Assembly (NCBI GenBank): GCA_902464015.1
Contig: CABQHM010000062.1
Span: 1 to 18,757 of the forward strand
DNA: 18,757 bases
From: an uncultured Coriobacteriales bacterium
Lineage (GTDB): Bacteria; Actinomycetota; Coriobacteriia; Coriobacteriales; UMGS124
Reading direction: 5' to 3'
A program made the translations under genes and the position numbers. Of the stretch, positions 8,649 to 14,738 are shown piece by piece. The notes below the pieces were generated by a model. The model saw nothing but the letters and a program-made list of their open reading frames with translations. It did not search any database and was not told the origin of the DNA. How positions within the stretch are numbered: the first letter of the stretch is position 1; every line of letters begins with the position of its first letter.

Positions 8649-9362
8649 CTAGTTGCCCTGCGCCATCAGCACGACGCCTATCGTTTGGATTACCAGTTTC
8701 AAGTCGTTCCACACCGAGCATTTCTCGATGTAGAGCAGGTCCAGGTCAACCCACTCGTCGAAGGTGACGGCGTCGCGGTTGCGGTGCGCTTGCCAGTAGC
8801 AGGTCAATCCCGGCTTCACGAGCAGGCGCTGGGCCTGGTAGGCGTCATAGGTTGCCGCCTCCACAGGCAGCGCGGGGCGCGGACCCACCACGCTCATGTC
8901 GCCGAGCAGCACGTTGGCAAACTGCGGCAACTCGTCGAGCGACAGCTTGCGCAGCCATTTGCCCACGGGCGTCACGCGCGGGTCGTCGTGCATCTTGAAC
9001 ACGGGGCCCGTCTTCTCGTTGAGGACCTTCAGCTCGGCGAGTTTCTCTTCAGCGTCCACGCACATGCTGCGGAACTTGTACATGTAGAACGTGCGGCCGT
9101 CCTTGCCGACACGCTCCTGGCGGAAGAACACCGGCCCCTTCGGGTCGTCCAGCTTTATGAGCAGCGCAATGATTGCGAACAGCCAGGAGAACACCACGAA
9201 CACGAGCAGACTGAACACCACGTCAAACGCTCGCTTCACGAAGCGGTATGCGTATCTGTCTTCGATTCCGGTCACGGCCTTGCCCGCAAACTTCTTCTCG
9301 TAGCGAGCAGCGCACGTTCCGTCCGAGAGCACGGCTCCAGCCGCAGTCATATCCACATTCAC
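8649..9362 (-). CDS. Undecaprenyl-phosphate sugar-phosphate transferase (initiating, WbaP/WcaJ family)
   Basis: This is the bacterial sugar transferase that starts repeat-unit synthesis by moving a sugar-1-phosphate from UDP-sugar onto undecaprenyl phosphate. The 237-aa protein has one hydrophobic segment (about 46-70) followed by the catalytic domain. Visible there are PVFFRQERVGKDGRTFYMYK, KFRSM (96-100), LSLDELPQFANVLLGDMS with DELPQ at 143-147, VGPRPALP and KPGLTCYW. It is the short form without the extra N-terminal membrane helices of full-length WbaP. GTG at 9362 is taken as start: it overlaps by one base the TAG of the small ORF before it and has GAGG 4 bases upstream. GTG at 9356 and ATG at 9350 are alternatives. 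As the first enzyme it sets the reducing-end sugar, which is not decidable here. Confidence 0.92.
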   Translation of the reverse strand: MNVDMTAAGAVLSDGTCAARYEKKFAGKAVTGIEDRYAYRFVKRAFDVVFSLLVFVVFSWLFAIIALLIKLDDPKGPVFFRQERVGKDGRTFYMYKFRSMCVDAEEKLAELKVLNEKTGPVFKMHDDPRVTPVGKWLRKLSLDELPQFANVLLGDMSVVGPRPALPVEAATYDAYQAQRLLVKPGLTCYWQAHRNRDAVTFDEWVDLDLLYIEKCSVWNDLKLVIQTIGVVLMAQGN

Positions 9363-9541
9363 TACGCCTCGCCGCCCTCTTGGGCCACACGTAGGCCGGG
9401 CTCCGGCTCGACACGCCTTTCGGCTAGGTCAACCGGCATGCAGGCACGCCTGCAACGACTGCCCGCACGACCCGTCAGGCCCTCACGCAAGGGAAGCACT
9501 CCCATCGCGTACGTCGCCATATAACCGGTGCCTCCCTTCAC
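9362..9541 (-). CDS. Small ORF, 59 aa, in the loaP-capsule leader
   Basis: I do not recognise this protein. GTG at 9541 is preceded by GAGGAGGG with a 7-base gap, the best Shine-Dalgarno in the window. The frame runs 59 codons to a TAG that shares its G with the GTG of the initiating transferase. This is the arrangement of a coupled gene or a leader peptide. The product begins MKGGTGYMATYAMGVLPL, which is weakly hydrophobic. The rest is rich in Arg, Gly and Glu, with two Cys in SRCRRACMP (about 28-36). It lies entirely downstream of the leader terminator, so it would be made only on transcripts that read through. It may be a true small protein of the operon, a translation-coupling leader, or chance. 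Conservation at protein level would settle which. Confidence 0.5.
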   Translation of the reverse strand: MKGGTGYMATYAMGVLPLREGLTGRAGSRCRRACMPVDLAERRVEPEPGLRVAQEGGEA

Positions 9542-9567
9542 GTCAGAACCCTCCTCAAAATCAATCG

Positions 9568-9602
9568 CCAAAAATCGACCCCCGCGGGATTTGCGGGGTT
9601 CG
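9568..9602 (-). terminator. Intrinsic terminator in the capsule leader, between loaP and the biosynthesis genes
   Basis: Read on the minus strand: CGA, A, CCCCGC, a 7-base loop, GCGGGG, G, TCG, then ATTTTTGG. The 6-bp GC stem is extended by 3 bp across a single A-G mismatch and followed at once by a U run. It begins about 46 bases after the loaP stop and ends before the small ORF. LoaP proteins are known to make RNA polymerase read through terminators in long biosynthetic operons, so this is a plausible control point; that link is inferred. Confidence 0.75.
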
Positions 9603-9648
9603 TTTGCTTTCTTCGATGCACTTCGTTTGAAAACCGTTCGCACGCGCG

Positions 9649-10242
9649 TTACCGTTTCACTGGCACGTCTATGGCAAGCACCTCGACGGGCGCCTTGGGC
9701 CCGTCGCCCATGGTCACCAGGGCCGTGCGCTTGTGGCGGTCCACCTTCAGCACGCGCGCTTCCTGGCCCACAAGTGGCCCGGACGTCACGTGCAGCTCGC
9801 CATCCACAATCTCGGCGACGCTGGAGCGCACACACCAGGTCGCGTCGGTGCTTGCCTCTAGCCACGCGCGCACGCCGTCGTCCAAGGGCACGATCCCGCG
9901 ACCTTCCAGGCCGGCGGGTTCCACGCGAAAACTCAGCATGCGCAGCGCGTCTACCAGCGCGATTGCGTCACCACTCTCAGCAAATAGGTACTGCGGCCAC
10001 ATGGGCTTGGTCACCAGGAACCAGTTTCCCTGGCGCTTCATCCAGCATTCCTTGCGCAGAGCAAAGGCCCTCGACAGACACGTGCCGCCGAGAATTCGGT
10101 TCAGCTTTTCGGCCGTGGAGGCTTCCGTGCCCTGGGTTACGTGCAGCACATACCAGCGGCTGCGGCCGCGCGGCGACCTCCTGCCGCAAGGCAGGGGCAT
10201 GCGTGCCACGTGCTCCCTCTCGAACAACAGCGCCGAACCCAT
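9649..10242 (-). CDS. loaP: LoaP-type antiterminator (NusG paralogue)
   Basis: This is a specialised NusG-family elongation factor of about 197 aa that binds RNA polymerase and suppresses termination in the long operon it heads. The NGN domain opens with RWYVLHVTQGTEASTAEKLN and includes KPMWPQYLF, the usual NusG/RfaH/LoaP pattern. The C-terminal KOW domain contains VTSGPLVGQEARVLKVDRHK. Its place as first gene of a capsule operon, followed by a leader terminator, is typical of LoaP. The start is uncertain. ATG at 10242 has AAGGG 8 bases before it, whereas GTG at 10206 and ATG at 10200 follow GAGAGGGAG. Open frame continues to 10302 without a convincing site. The upstream region holds the inverted repeats and promoter-like hexamers described separately. 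It is distinct from housekeeping nusG, which lies next to secE and ribosomal genes. Confidence 0.85.
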   Translation of the reverse strand: MGSALLFEREHVARMPLPCGRRSPRGRSRWYVLHVTQGTEASTAEKLNRILGGTCLSRAFALRKECWMKRQGNWFLVTKPMWPQYLFAESGDAIALVDALRMLSFRVEPAGLEGRGIVPLDDGVRAWLEASTDATWCVRSSVAEIVDGELHVTSGPLVGQEARVLKVDRHKRTALVTMGDGPKAPVEVLAIDVPVKR

Positions 10243-10334
10243 CGACCGGACCCTTTCCGCGCACCCGGCGGCCCCATGCGACGCGTGCGCGGCCCGTCCC
10301 ACTCGGTCCGGTTGCGCACATCCGCTGCGGAAGT

Positions 10335-10358
10335 CGTCAAAAAGTACACTTTTTGACG
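10335..10358. repeat. Inverted repeat, left site (recombination-site-like palindrome)
   Basis: This is a perfect palindrome with two 11-bp arms, CGTCAAAAAGT and ACTTTTTGACG, around the dinucleotide AC. Positions 10337-10353 are repeated exactly, in inverted orientation, at 10457-10473. Palindromic half-sites around an asymmetric 2-bp core are how small serine recombinases' crossover sites (such as hix) are built. A repressor operator is the alternative. Confidence 0.75.
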
Positions 10359-10451
10359 AGGGGTAAGAAAAACTAAGATTGATGTAACAAATGGAAGGCG
10401 ACCTGCGATTTTGTTCTCGGCGGGTCGTGTATAATGACTCAGTTATTGAGA
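10359..10451. other. Candidate invertible promoter segment
   Basis: This segment lies between two inverted 17-bp repeats, next to a serine recombinase gene and directly upstream of loaP. It carries one perfect -10 hexamer on the plus strand. Inversion about its centre (near 10405) would place that hexamer on the minus strand at about 10375-10380, facing loaP. The geometry is seen; inversion is inferred. Confidence 0.5.
10430..10435 (+). promoter_or_regulatory. TATAAT -10 hexamer, directed away from loaP
   Basis: A perfect TATAAT lies in otherwise GC-rich DNA, directly preceded by GTG. No good -35 is found at 16-18 bases (GATTTT at best). An imperfect palindrome, AATGACT/AGTTATT, overlaps it at about 10433-10447. 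In this orientation it would transcribe toward the 3' end of the recombinase gene, where there is no plus-strand gene. Confidence 0.45.
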
Positions 10452-10475
10452 AGTGGAAAAGTGTACTTTTTGAGC
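10452..10475. repeat. Inverted repeat, right site
   Basis: The 17 bases at 10457-10473 (AAAAGTGTACTTTTTGA) are the exact reverse complement of 10337-10353. The site is a less perfect palindrome than the left one (AAAAGT and ACTTTT around GT). Its centre lies 117 bp from that of the left site. Confidence 0.75.
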
Positions 10476-10502
10476 CACAAAATCTTGGCCGTGAACTGCC
10501 GT

Positions 10503-10508
10503 TTTATA
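10503..10508 (-). promoter_or_regulatory. Possible -10 (TATAAA) facing loaP, outside the repeat pair
   Basis: Minus-strand TATAAA with a poor -35 (about AAAACA at a 16-base gap). If active it would give a leader of roughly 250 bases before loaP that crosses both repeats. It is listed because it would weaken a strict on/off reading of the switch. Confidence 0.25.
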
Positions 10509-10648
10509 CGATGTGCCGCAGCTGTGTTTTTTACGCCCATACCTTTTAAGCAGCGTCGCGCCTTCAAATCCGAAGGCCCTCAAACACATTACAAGCAAAC
10601 TTCTCCACCTGGGCGAACATCCTTGGTCGTTGCCCCCTCATCCCGCGA

Positions 10649-11302
10649 CTAATCGCCGCCGGGATGCTTGACAAGCCCGTCTTCACGCACCCATCGGTCG
10701 AACGTGGACGTGCTCACGCGGCAGCGCTCAGCCGCCTCCTTGCGCGTTAGGCAACCGTCCACATAGCCAGCGCTCGCCGCCTTGTACGCACGCGGCCTCT
10801 TCTTCCTCGGACGCCCAAATTGCACGCCGCGCGCCTTCGCGCATGCGATGCCCTCTGCCTGCCGCTGGCGTATGCTCTCGCGCTCCACCTGCGCCACGTA
10901 GCTCAGAAGTTGCAGCACGATGTCCGAAATCAACCTGCCGGTCACGCCCTTGCCGCCGTCGCGCGTATCCAAAAGCGGCATGTCCAACACCACCACGGCG
11001 CAGCCCGCCTCCTTGGTGAGCCATCGCCACTGCTCCAGGATTTCGTCGTAGTCGCGCCCAAGCCGGTCAATGCTCTTTACCACGAGCACGTCGCCCGCCG
11101 AAAGCCGCTGCCGCAGCGCCTTCCACGCGTGCCGCTCGAAATCCTTGCCACTGGCCTTGTCCGCGAACACGTTCTCCGCAGCCACGCCGAAAGCCGCCAG
11201 GGCCTCCAGCTGCCTGTCCAGGTTCTGCTCCTTGCTGCTCACGCGCGCGTACCCGTAAACCCTGCCCACAACGCCCGTGGAAACGCCACCGATTCCCGCC
11301 AT
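10649..11302 (-). CDS. Small serine recombinase (resolvase/invertase family)
   Basis: This is a site-specific recombinase of 217 aa. The catalytic domain begins VYGYARVSSKEQNLDRQLEA, where Ser22 in ARVS is the expected nucleophile. It continues with VFADKASGKDFERHAWKAL and VVKSIDRLGRDYDEI, with the conserved Arg80 and Arg83. The long helix (about QVERESIRQRQAEGIACAKA) and GRPRKKRP linker follow. The C-terminal helix-turn-helix (about 190-215) contains TRKEAAERCRVSTSTFDRWV and reads DNA half-sites. Size and order match invertases and resolvases rather than large phage integrases. ATG at 11302 has AAAGG 8 bases upstream; a TTG lies at 11305. No transposase or terminal repeats were seen next to it. 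Its nearest candidate target is the inverted-repeat pair at 10335-10475, about 170 bases beyond its stop, so a DNA-inversion role in capsule control is inferred. Confidence 0.88.
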   Translation of the reverse strand: MAGIGGVSTGVVGRVYGYARVSSKEQNLDRQLEALAAFGVAAENVFADKASGKDFERHAWKALRQRLSAGDVLVVKSIDRLGRDYDEILEQWRWLTKEAGCAVVVLDMPLLDTRDGGKGVTGRLISDIVLQLLSYVAQVERESIRQRQAEGIACAKARGVQFGRPRKKRPRAYKAASAGYVDGCLTRKEAAERCRVSTSTFDRWVREDGLVKHPGGD

Positions 11303-11499
11303 CAACCACGCCTTTCTCTCGAATACCGACCCTTCGAAGAGAAAAGCCTATTGGCCCGCTGCGACGTCAACACCCAGGCGCTCGATGACGATTACGAGCC
11401 GTCAACCACCGCATGCGCCTGCCTTCGATTGGGCAGAAAGGCGGCCTTGTGGGCGCATTCGAGCTCGGATGATGGGCGGGCAGGGCGTCAGCGGCCAGG

Positions 11500-11612
11500 C
11501 GGTACAACGCCTGAACGACACAACGCCTGTACGCCAGTGCCCGTGCGATAGCGCCCGCAAGGCAGCGCCCGCGCGGTACAACGCCCGTGCGTCGAAGCCC
11601 GCAAGGCTGCCT
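11500..11612. repeat. Degenerate short direct repeats
   Basis: The unit ACAACGCC(C/T)G occurs three times (near 11504, 11520 and 11579). CCCGCAAGGC(A/T)GC occurs twice (near 11543 and 11598). Spacing is irregular, so this is not a CRISPR array. No function is apparent. Confidence 0.4.
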
Positions 11613-11649
11613 AACTAGCATGCGTGACCTGCATAAATCTTGACCCGTT

Positions 11650-11681
11650 CGGTATATTGAGTAATTTTACTCAATATACCG
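11650..11681. repeat. Perfect 32-bp AT-rich palindrome
   Basis: The two 15-bp arms are CGGTATATTGAGTAA and TTACTCAATATACCG, with TT between. Its inner part, GAGTAATTTTACTC, recurs in inverted form immediately afterwards. There is no T run beyond the stem on either strand to suggest a terminator. A double operator or a recombination site fits better. Confidence 0.7.
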
Positions 11682-11694
11682 AGTAAAATTACTC
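11681..11694. repeat. Second copy of the GAGTAA/TTACTC palindrome
   Basis: GAGTAAAATTACTC is the exact reverse complement of the 14-bp core of the preceding palindrome. The centres are 22 bp apart, about two helical turns, as for cooperative dimer binding. No gene with a clear start follows on the plus strand. Confidence 0.6.
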
Positions 11695-11836
11695 ATTAGG
11701 ATGCCTTGCGACGGCTATCCCTAATCGGGGCAGTATCCTCGATGTGTTCCGCAGCACCCCCCGGGAGACAGGGCAAACTAGGAAGTTCTCGGCGTCAAAA
11801 ACCACCAGGGAACCTCGCGACGTCCCGCCCCATCCC

Positions 11837-12748
11837 TCACTCCCCGATCATCGGAAGTTGCTCATCCCAAAACACCTGCGCCGCCGAGGCGTGCGACACG
11901 CCGGCCCTGCGCACGGCATAAGTCCCGAACTCGTCCGACCCCGGGAAATCGACGCGGACGGCGATGCACCCCTCCGGCGGTCTGCGTATGCGCGGGTCGA
12001 AGGCGAAGCACACCGCTCCGTGCTGTCGGCCCAGGCTTCTCATGAACTCACCGTCGGTCGCGGTGGCGACGACGTTGGGGGCGACCCCGACCCGGCGGCA
12101 CTCCCCCATGACAAAGCGGGGGAGGTGGTTCGTAGCCCCCGCCGTCACCATGGGCAGGCCGTCAAGCGCGCCGAGCCCCACATGCCGGACGCCCCGCTCG
12201 AGGGGTACCTTCGCGAGGGGGTGCCCCTCGGGGACCGCGAGCCAGACCCCCATGCGCACTATCGCCTTGCTCTCGAAGCCCGCCAGCAGGCTCGGGTGCG
12301 TCCCCAGCACACCGACGTCGAACTCCCCGGCCTTGACGGCCGAGAGCACCCGGTCGGAATTCATCTCCTCGATGACGAGCGCCACGCCGGGGTGCGCCAC
12401 GGTGTACGCCTCAAAGAAGCCTTGGGGCAGCCCGGCGTTGCCCCCTGTGACGAGGGCAACCGAGAGCTCGCCATCGCCGGCAGCCCGGTGCGGCAGAGCC
12501 GCGTATTTCCGCTCGAACTCGGCAAACGCCTGTTCCAGGCCGGCCGCGTCGCGCAAGAACTCGAGCCCGAAGTCGGTCGCAACCAGCCTCGTGCCCTCGC
12601 GTCGGAACAGCGGCTTTCGAACCTGGCGGTTGATGCGGCCCATTGCCTTGGACACCGACTGGTGGGTGACGCCGAGCATGTCCGCCGCCTTGTTGTAGCT
12701 CTTCGCCGCCGCCACGGCCATCACTATCTGTATGTCGCGGATGTCCAT
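11837..12748 (-). CDS. LysR family transcriptional regulator
   Basis: This 303-aa protein has the usual LysR length and layout. A winged helix-turn-helix lies at about residues 1-60 (DIRDIQIVMAVAAAKSYNKA, then AADMLGVTHQSVSKAMGRIN). After a linker helix the two-lobed effector-binding domain starts near 92 (GELSVALVTGGNAGLP). ATG at 12748 has AAGGGGG about 6 bases upstream. It is divergent from the flavoprotein reductase at 12915, with 166 bases between them and a 9-bp-arm palindrome in the middle, the standard LysR arrangement. The protein probably senses the reductase's substrate or product and activates its gene while repressing its own; this is inferred from layout. The effector is unknown. 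Its C-terminal end lies toward the gene-less stretch; no terminator was recognised there. Confidence 0.92.
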   Translation of the reverse strand: MDIRDIQIVMAVAAAKSYNKAADMLGVTHQSVSKAMGRINRQVRKPLFRREGTRLVATDFGLEFLRDAAGLEQAFAEFERKYAALPHRAAGDGELSVALVTGGNAGLPQGFFEAYTVAHPGVALVIEEMNSDRVLSAVKAGEFDVGVLGTHPSLLAGFESKAIVRMGVWLAVPEGHPLAKVPLERGVRHVGLGALDGLPMVTAGATNHLPRFVMGECRRVGVAPNVVATATDGEFMRSLGRQHGAVCFAFDPRIRRPPEGCIAVRVDFPGSDEFGTYAVRRAGVSHASAAQVFWDEQLPMIGE

Positions 12749-12795
12749 CCCCGGCCCCCTTCAGCCATGCCCGTAGGATAGCAGCCTGCGGGAGA

Positions 12796-12816
12796 CTTGC
12801 AACCTTTGGTTGCAAG
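12796..12816. promoter_or_regulatory. LysR-type operator in the divergent promoter region
   Basis: A perfect palindrome, CTTGCAACC-TTT-GGTTGCAAG, contains the T-N11-A pattern typical of LysR binding sites. A second, overlapping inverted pair GGTTGC/GCAACC spans 12808-12827. It lies 48 bases from the LysR start and about 100 from the reductase start. No clear -35/-10 pair for the reductase was found. Confidence 0.6.
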
Positions 12817-12914
12817 CCACGGCAACCAACAGGAACTGCCCGGGGCGGCGGCCAGGCGGTACATTTGGCCCAGCGGGGCACGAGGGGGTGCCCCGACGGA
12901 CTTAGGAGGATTCC

Positions 12915-14633
12915 ATGAACAAGCTCTCCCGCCGCTCCTTCCTCGCAGGCGCCTCCATGGCAACGGTCGCCGCCGCCGGCGCCGCCAGCGCCCTGGCTGA
13001 CTCGGTGCCTTCCGACACCGCGATGAGCGACGCCCAGAACCTCGCCCTCACCAACGTCAACGGCATCGCTACCGACCCCGGCTACGTCATCGACATCGCC
13101 AACGGCGAGCCCCGCTGGGCGTTCGAGATCGCGCCCGACCCCATCCCTGCCGAGAAGATCGCCGAGACGGTCGAGGACGACGTCATCGTCATCGGCGGCG
13201 GCATGGCCGGCTTTGTGACGGCTGCCTCCGCGGCCGAGCAGGGGGCCTCGGTCACCCTGTTCACCGCCTCCGCCACGCCCATCTCCCGCGGCGGCTCCAA
13301 CTTCTCCGCCTACAACAAGGTCATCGAGGAGTACGGCATCGAGAGGCTCGACCCGGTTCCCTTCTTCTACAAGGAGATGCGCGCGGCGTCCTACACCATC
13401 GACCAGCAGATGTGGATGCGCGCCTACAACAACTCCGAGGAGGCCATGAACTGGCTCATCGACCTCGTCCGCGACAAGGGCGTCGAGGTCTTCCTCGAGC
13501 GCGACAACATCAACGACGGCGGCCCCGACTACGCCATCGCCTTCGGCGCCGGCGACGGCGAGGGCTCGGCCTCCACGGGCCAGCAGAACGCCGTCGAGGC
13601 GGTCGCCAAGTTCGCCGAGGAGAACGGCGTCAAGATTCAGTACAACGTGGTGGCCAAGCAGCTCGTCAAGGACGAGCCCGGCGCCGTGGTGGGCGTCGTC
13701 GCGCAGAACGCCGACGAGAGCTACGTCGAGTACAGGGGCAAGTACGTCGTCATGGCGACGGGCGGCTTCTGCGCCGACAAGAACATGGTCGCCAAGTACA
13801 TCCCGCAGGTCATCCCGCTTGTCGGCACCGATCCCGTGGACGTCGACTACAACACCGGCTTCGCGCTGACCGGCATCTACGCCGGCGACGGCCAGAAGAT
13901 GGGCCTGTGGGCCGGCGCCTCCTGGCAGAAGTGCTCCGCCGCCCCCATCATGCAGGGCGCCTGGTCCGGCTCCAACGAGCCCCTGACGTTCCACCAGGGA
14001 CTCAACGTCAACCTCAACACCGAGCGCTACCAGCGCGAGGACGTGAGCTCGCCCTACACCGCCAACCACCTGCTCCAGCAGCCCGGCCGCCTCGCCTACG
14101 GCATCTGGACGGCCAACTTCGCCCAGGACGTCATCGACACCGGCCGCGAGTTCTACTACTTCAACACCCGCTACGACGTGCCCGCCGCCACCGCCGCCGA
14201 GGTCATCGCGAAGTGGGACACCGAGTGCGAGAAGTTCGACACGCTCGCCGAGCTCGCCGAGGCCCACGGCCTCGACGCCGACAAGCTGCAGGCCGTCGTG
14301 GACCGCTACAACGAGCTCGTCGACCTCGGCGAGGACCTCGACTTCCACAAGAACCCCGACTACCTGGTGCGCATCGACCCGGCAGGCCCCTTCTACTGCG
14401 CCATGAACTACCCCATGTTCATGTCCACCGAGGCCGGCCTCAACACCAACGTCAACGCCCAGGTGTGCGACGCCGACGACCGCCCCATCCCCGGCCTCTT
14501 CAACGTCGGCCAGATGATGGGCAGCATGTACGCCAACGACTACAACTTCGCGATCCCCGGCATGAGCTACGGCCTGAACTGCATCACGTTCGGCTACCTG
14601 CTCGGCCGCGACCTCGCCGCCGGTAAGTTCTAG
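12915..14633 (+). CDS. Tat-exported FAD-dependent reductase (fumarate reductase flavoprotein-like)
   Basis: This is a flavoprotein of 572 aa. A Tat signal starts it (SRRSFLAGASMA, hydrophobic stretch to about 29, ASALA before the likely cut). The FAD dinucleotide motif is at 89-117 (DDVIVIGGGMAGFVTAASAA), followed by SRGGSN and VMATGGFCADKNM. The C-terminal flavin motif is PIPGLFNVGQMMGS through GMSYGLNCITFGYLLGRDLA. It matches the fumarate/urocanate-reductase-like family that coriobacteria use to reduce organic electron acceptors outside the membrane. There is no FMN-binding domain, so electrons must come from another protein, not encoded here. AGGAGG lies 5 bases before ATG 12915. It is divergent from a LysR gene and followed by a strong hairpin, so it is probably a single-gene unit. 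The substrate cannot be told from sequence; histidine- or cinnamate-derived acids, fumarate and others are all possible. Confidence 0.9.
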   Translation: MNKLSRRSFLAGASMATVAAAGAASALADSVPSDTAMSDAQNLALTNVNGIATDPGYVIDIANGEPRWAFEIAPDPIPAEKIAETVEDDVIVIGGGMAGFVTAASAAEQGASVTLFTASATPISRGGSNFSAYNKVIEEYGIERLDPVPFFYKEMRAASYTIDQQMWMRAYNNSEEAMNWLIDLVRDKGVEVFLERDNINDGGPDYAIAFGAGDGEGSASTGQQNAVEAVAKFAEENGVKIQYNVVAKQLVKDEPGAVVGVVAQNADESYVEYRGKYVVMATGGFCADKNMVAKYIPQVIPLVGTDPVDVDYNTGFALTGIYAGDGQKMGLWAGASWQKCSAAPIMQGAWSGSNEPLTFHQGLNVNLNTERYQREDVSSPYTANHLLQQPGRLAYGIWTANFAQDVIDTGREFYYFNTRYDVPAATAAEVIAKWDTECEKFDTLAELAEAHGLDADKLQAVVDRYNELVDLGEDLDFHKNPDYLVRIDPAGPFYCAMNYPMFMSTEAGLNTNVNAQVCDADDRPIPGLFNVGQMMGSMYANDYNFAIPGMSYGLNCITFGYLLGRDLAAGKF

Positions 14634-14643
14634 GCGATAAACC

Positions 14644-14711
14644 AGTCCCCCTGATAGCCCCTCCCACCCGGTTTTTGTCACCGAGTGGGAGGGGCTGCGG
14701 TTTGGGGGACT
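14644..14711 (+). terminator. Long nested hairpin after the first reductase gene
   Basis: The inner stem AGCCCCTCCCAC (14656-14667) pairs with GTGGGAGGGGCT (14685-14696). Around it AGTCCCCC (14644-14651) pairs with GGGGGACT (14704-14711). It starts 11 bases after the stop codon. The U run is poor (GGTTTGG), so it may be a terminator or mainly a 3'-end stabiliser. Confidence 0.65.
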
Positions 14712-14738
14712 CGTTCATTGGCTTTCTAGAGTCGCACT

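Larger units (their letters stand above)
10243..10648. other. Intergenic control region between loaP and the recombinase gene
   Basis: About 400 bases hold no convincing gene; the longest forward frame here (10434-10652) has no ribosome site or recognisable motif. The stretch contains the two inverted-repeat sites, a TATAAT hexamer on the plus strand, a TATAAA hexamer on the minus strand, and a small hairpin GCCTTC/GAAGGC at 10560-10577 without a T run. It is more AT-rich than the flanking genes. Confidence 0.7.
11303..11836. other. Gene-less stretch between recombinase and LysR genes
   Basis: About 530 bases hold no frame with a ribosome site or family motif. Near the recombinase start an imperfect inverted repeat, CTTTCTCTCGAA (11312-11323) and TTCGAAGAGAAAAG (11333-11346), could be an operator. 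Between 11500 and 11612 there are degenerate direct repeats built on GTACAACGCC and CCCGCAAGGC. Two AT-rich palindromes follow at 11650-11694. Confidence 0.6.

Noticed and set aside
9362..9865. Longer version of the leader ORF (167 codons) overlapping loaP
   Set aside because: The part over loaP is an alternative frame of a conserved gene and crosses the leader terminator. Only the portion from GTG 9541, with its strong ribosome site, is kept.
10335..10358. Left palindrome as an intrinsic terminator
   Set aside because: The stem is mostly A-T with only a 2-base loop and has no U run after it on either strand, so a protein-binding or recombination site fits better.
10434..10652. 72-codon forward frame downstream of the TATAAT hexamer
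   Set aside because: It has no ribosome site, no motif and atypical composition. The TATAAT appears to have no gene to serve in this orientation.
10649..11302. Recombinase as part of an IS607-type transposon
   Set aside because: The catalytic domain comes first and the helix-turn-helix last, the order of resolvases/invertases. IS607 transposases have the reverse order, and no TnpB gene is nearby.
11500..11612. Possible CRISPR-like repeats
   Set aside because: Repeat units are short, degenerate and irregularly spaced, with no uniform spacers and no cas genes.
11744..12781. 345-codon forward frame over the LysR gene
   Set aside because: It is antisense to LysR, which has a full domain match and a proper start; the frame has no family resemblance.
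13412..14626. 404-codon arginine-rich forward frame
   Set aside because: It is an alternative frame inside the reductase gene. The Arg/Pro-rich composition is a GC-codon artefact.
12411..14681. 756-codon open frame on the minus strand
   Set aside because: It is antisense to the well-supported flavoprotein reductase. Its product is a low-complexity Val/Gly/Ala/His mixture, typical of the reverse frame of a GC-rich gene, with no ribosome site or domain.
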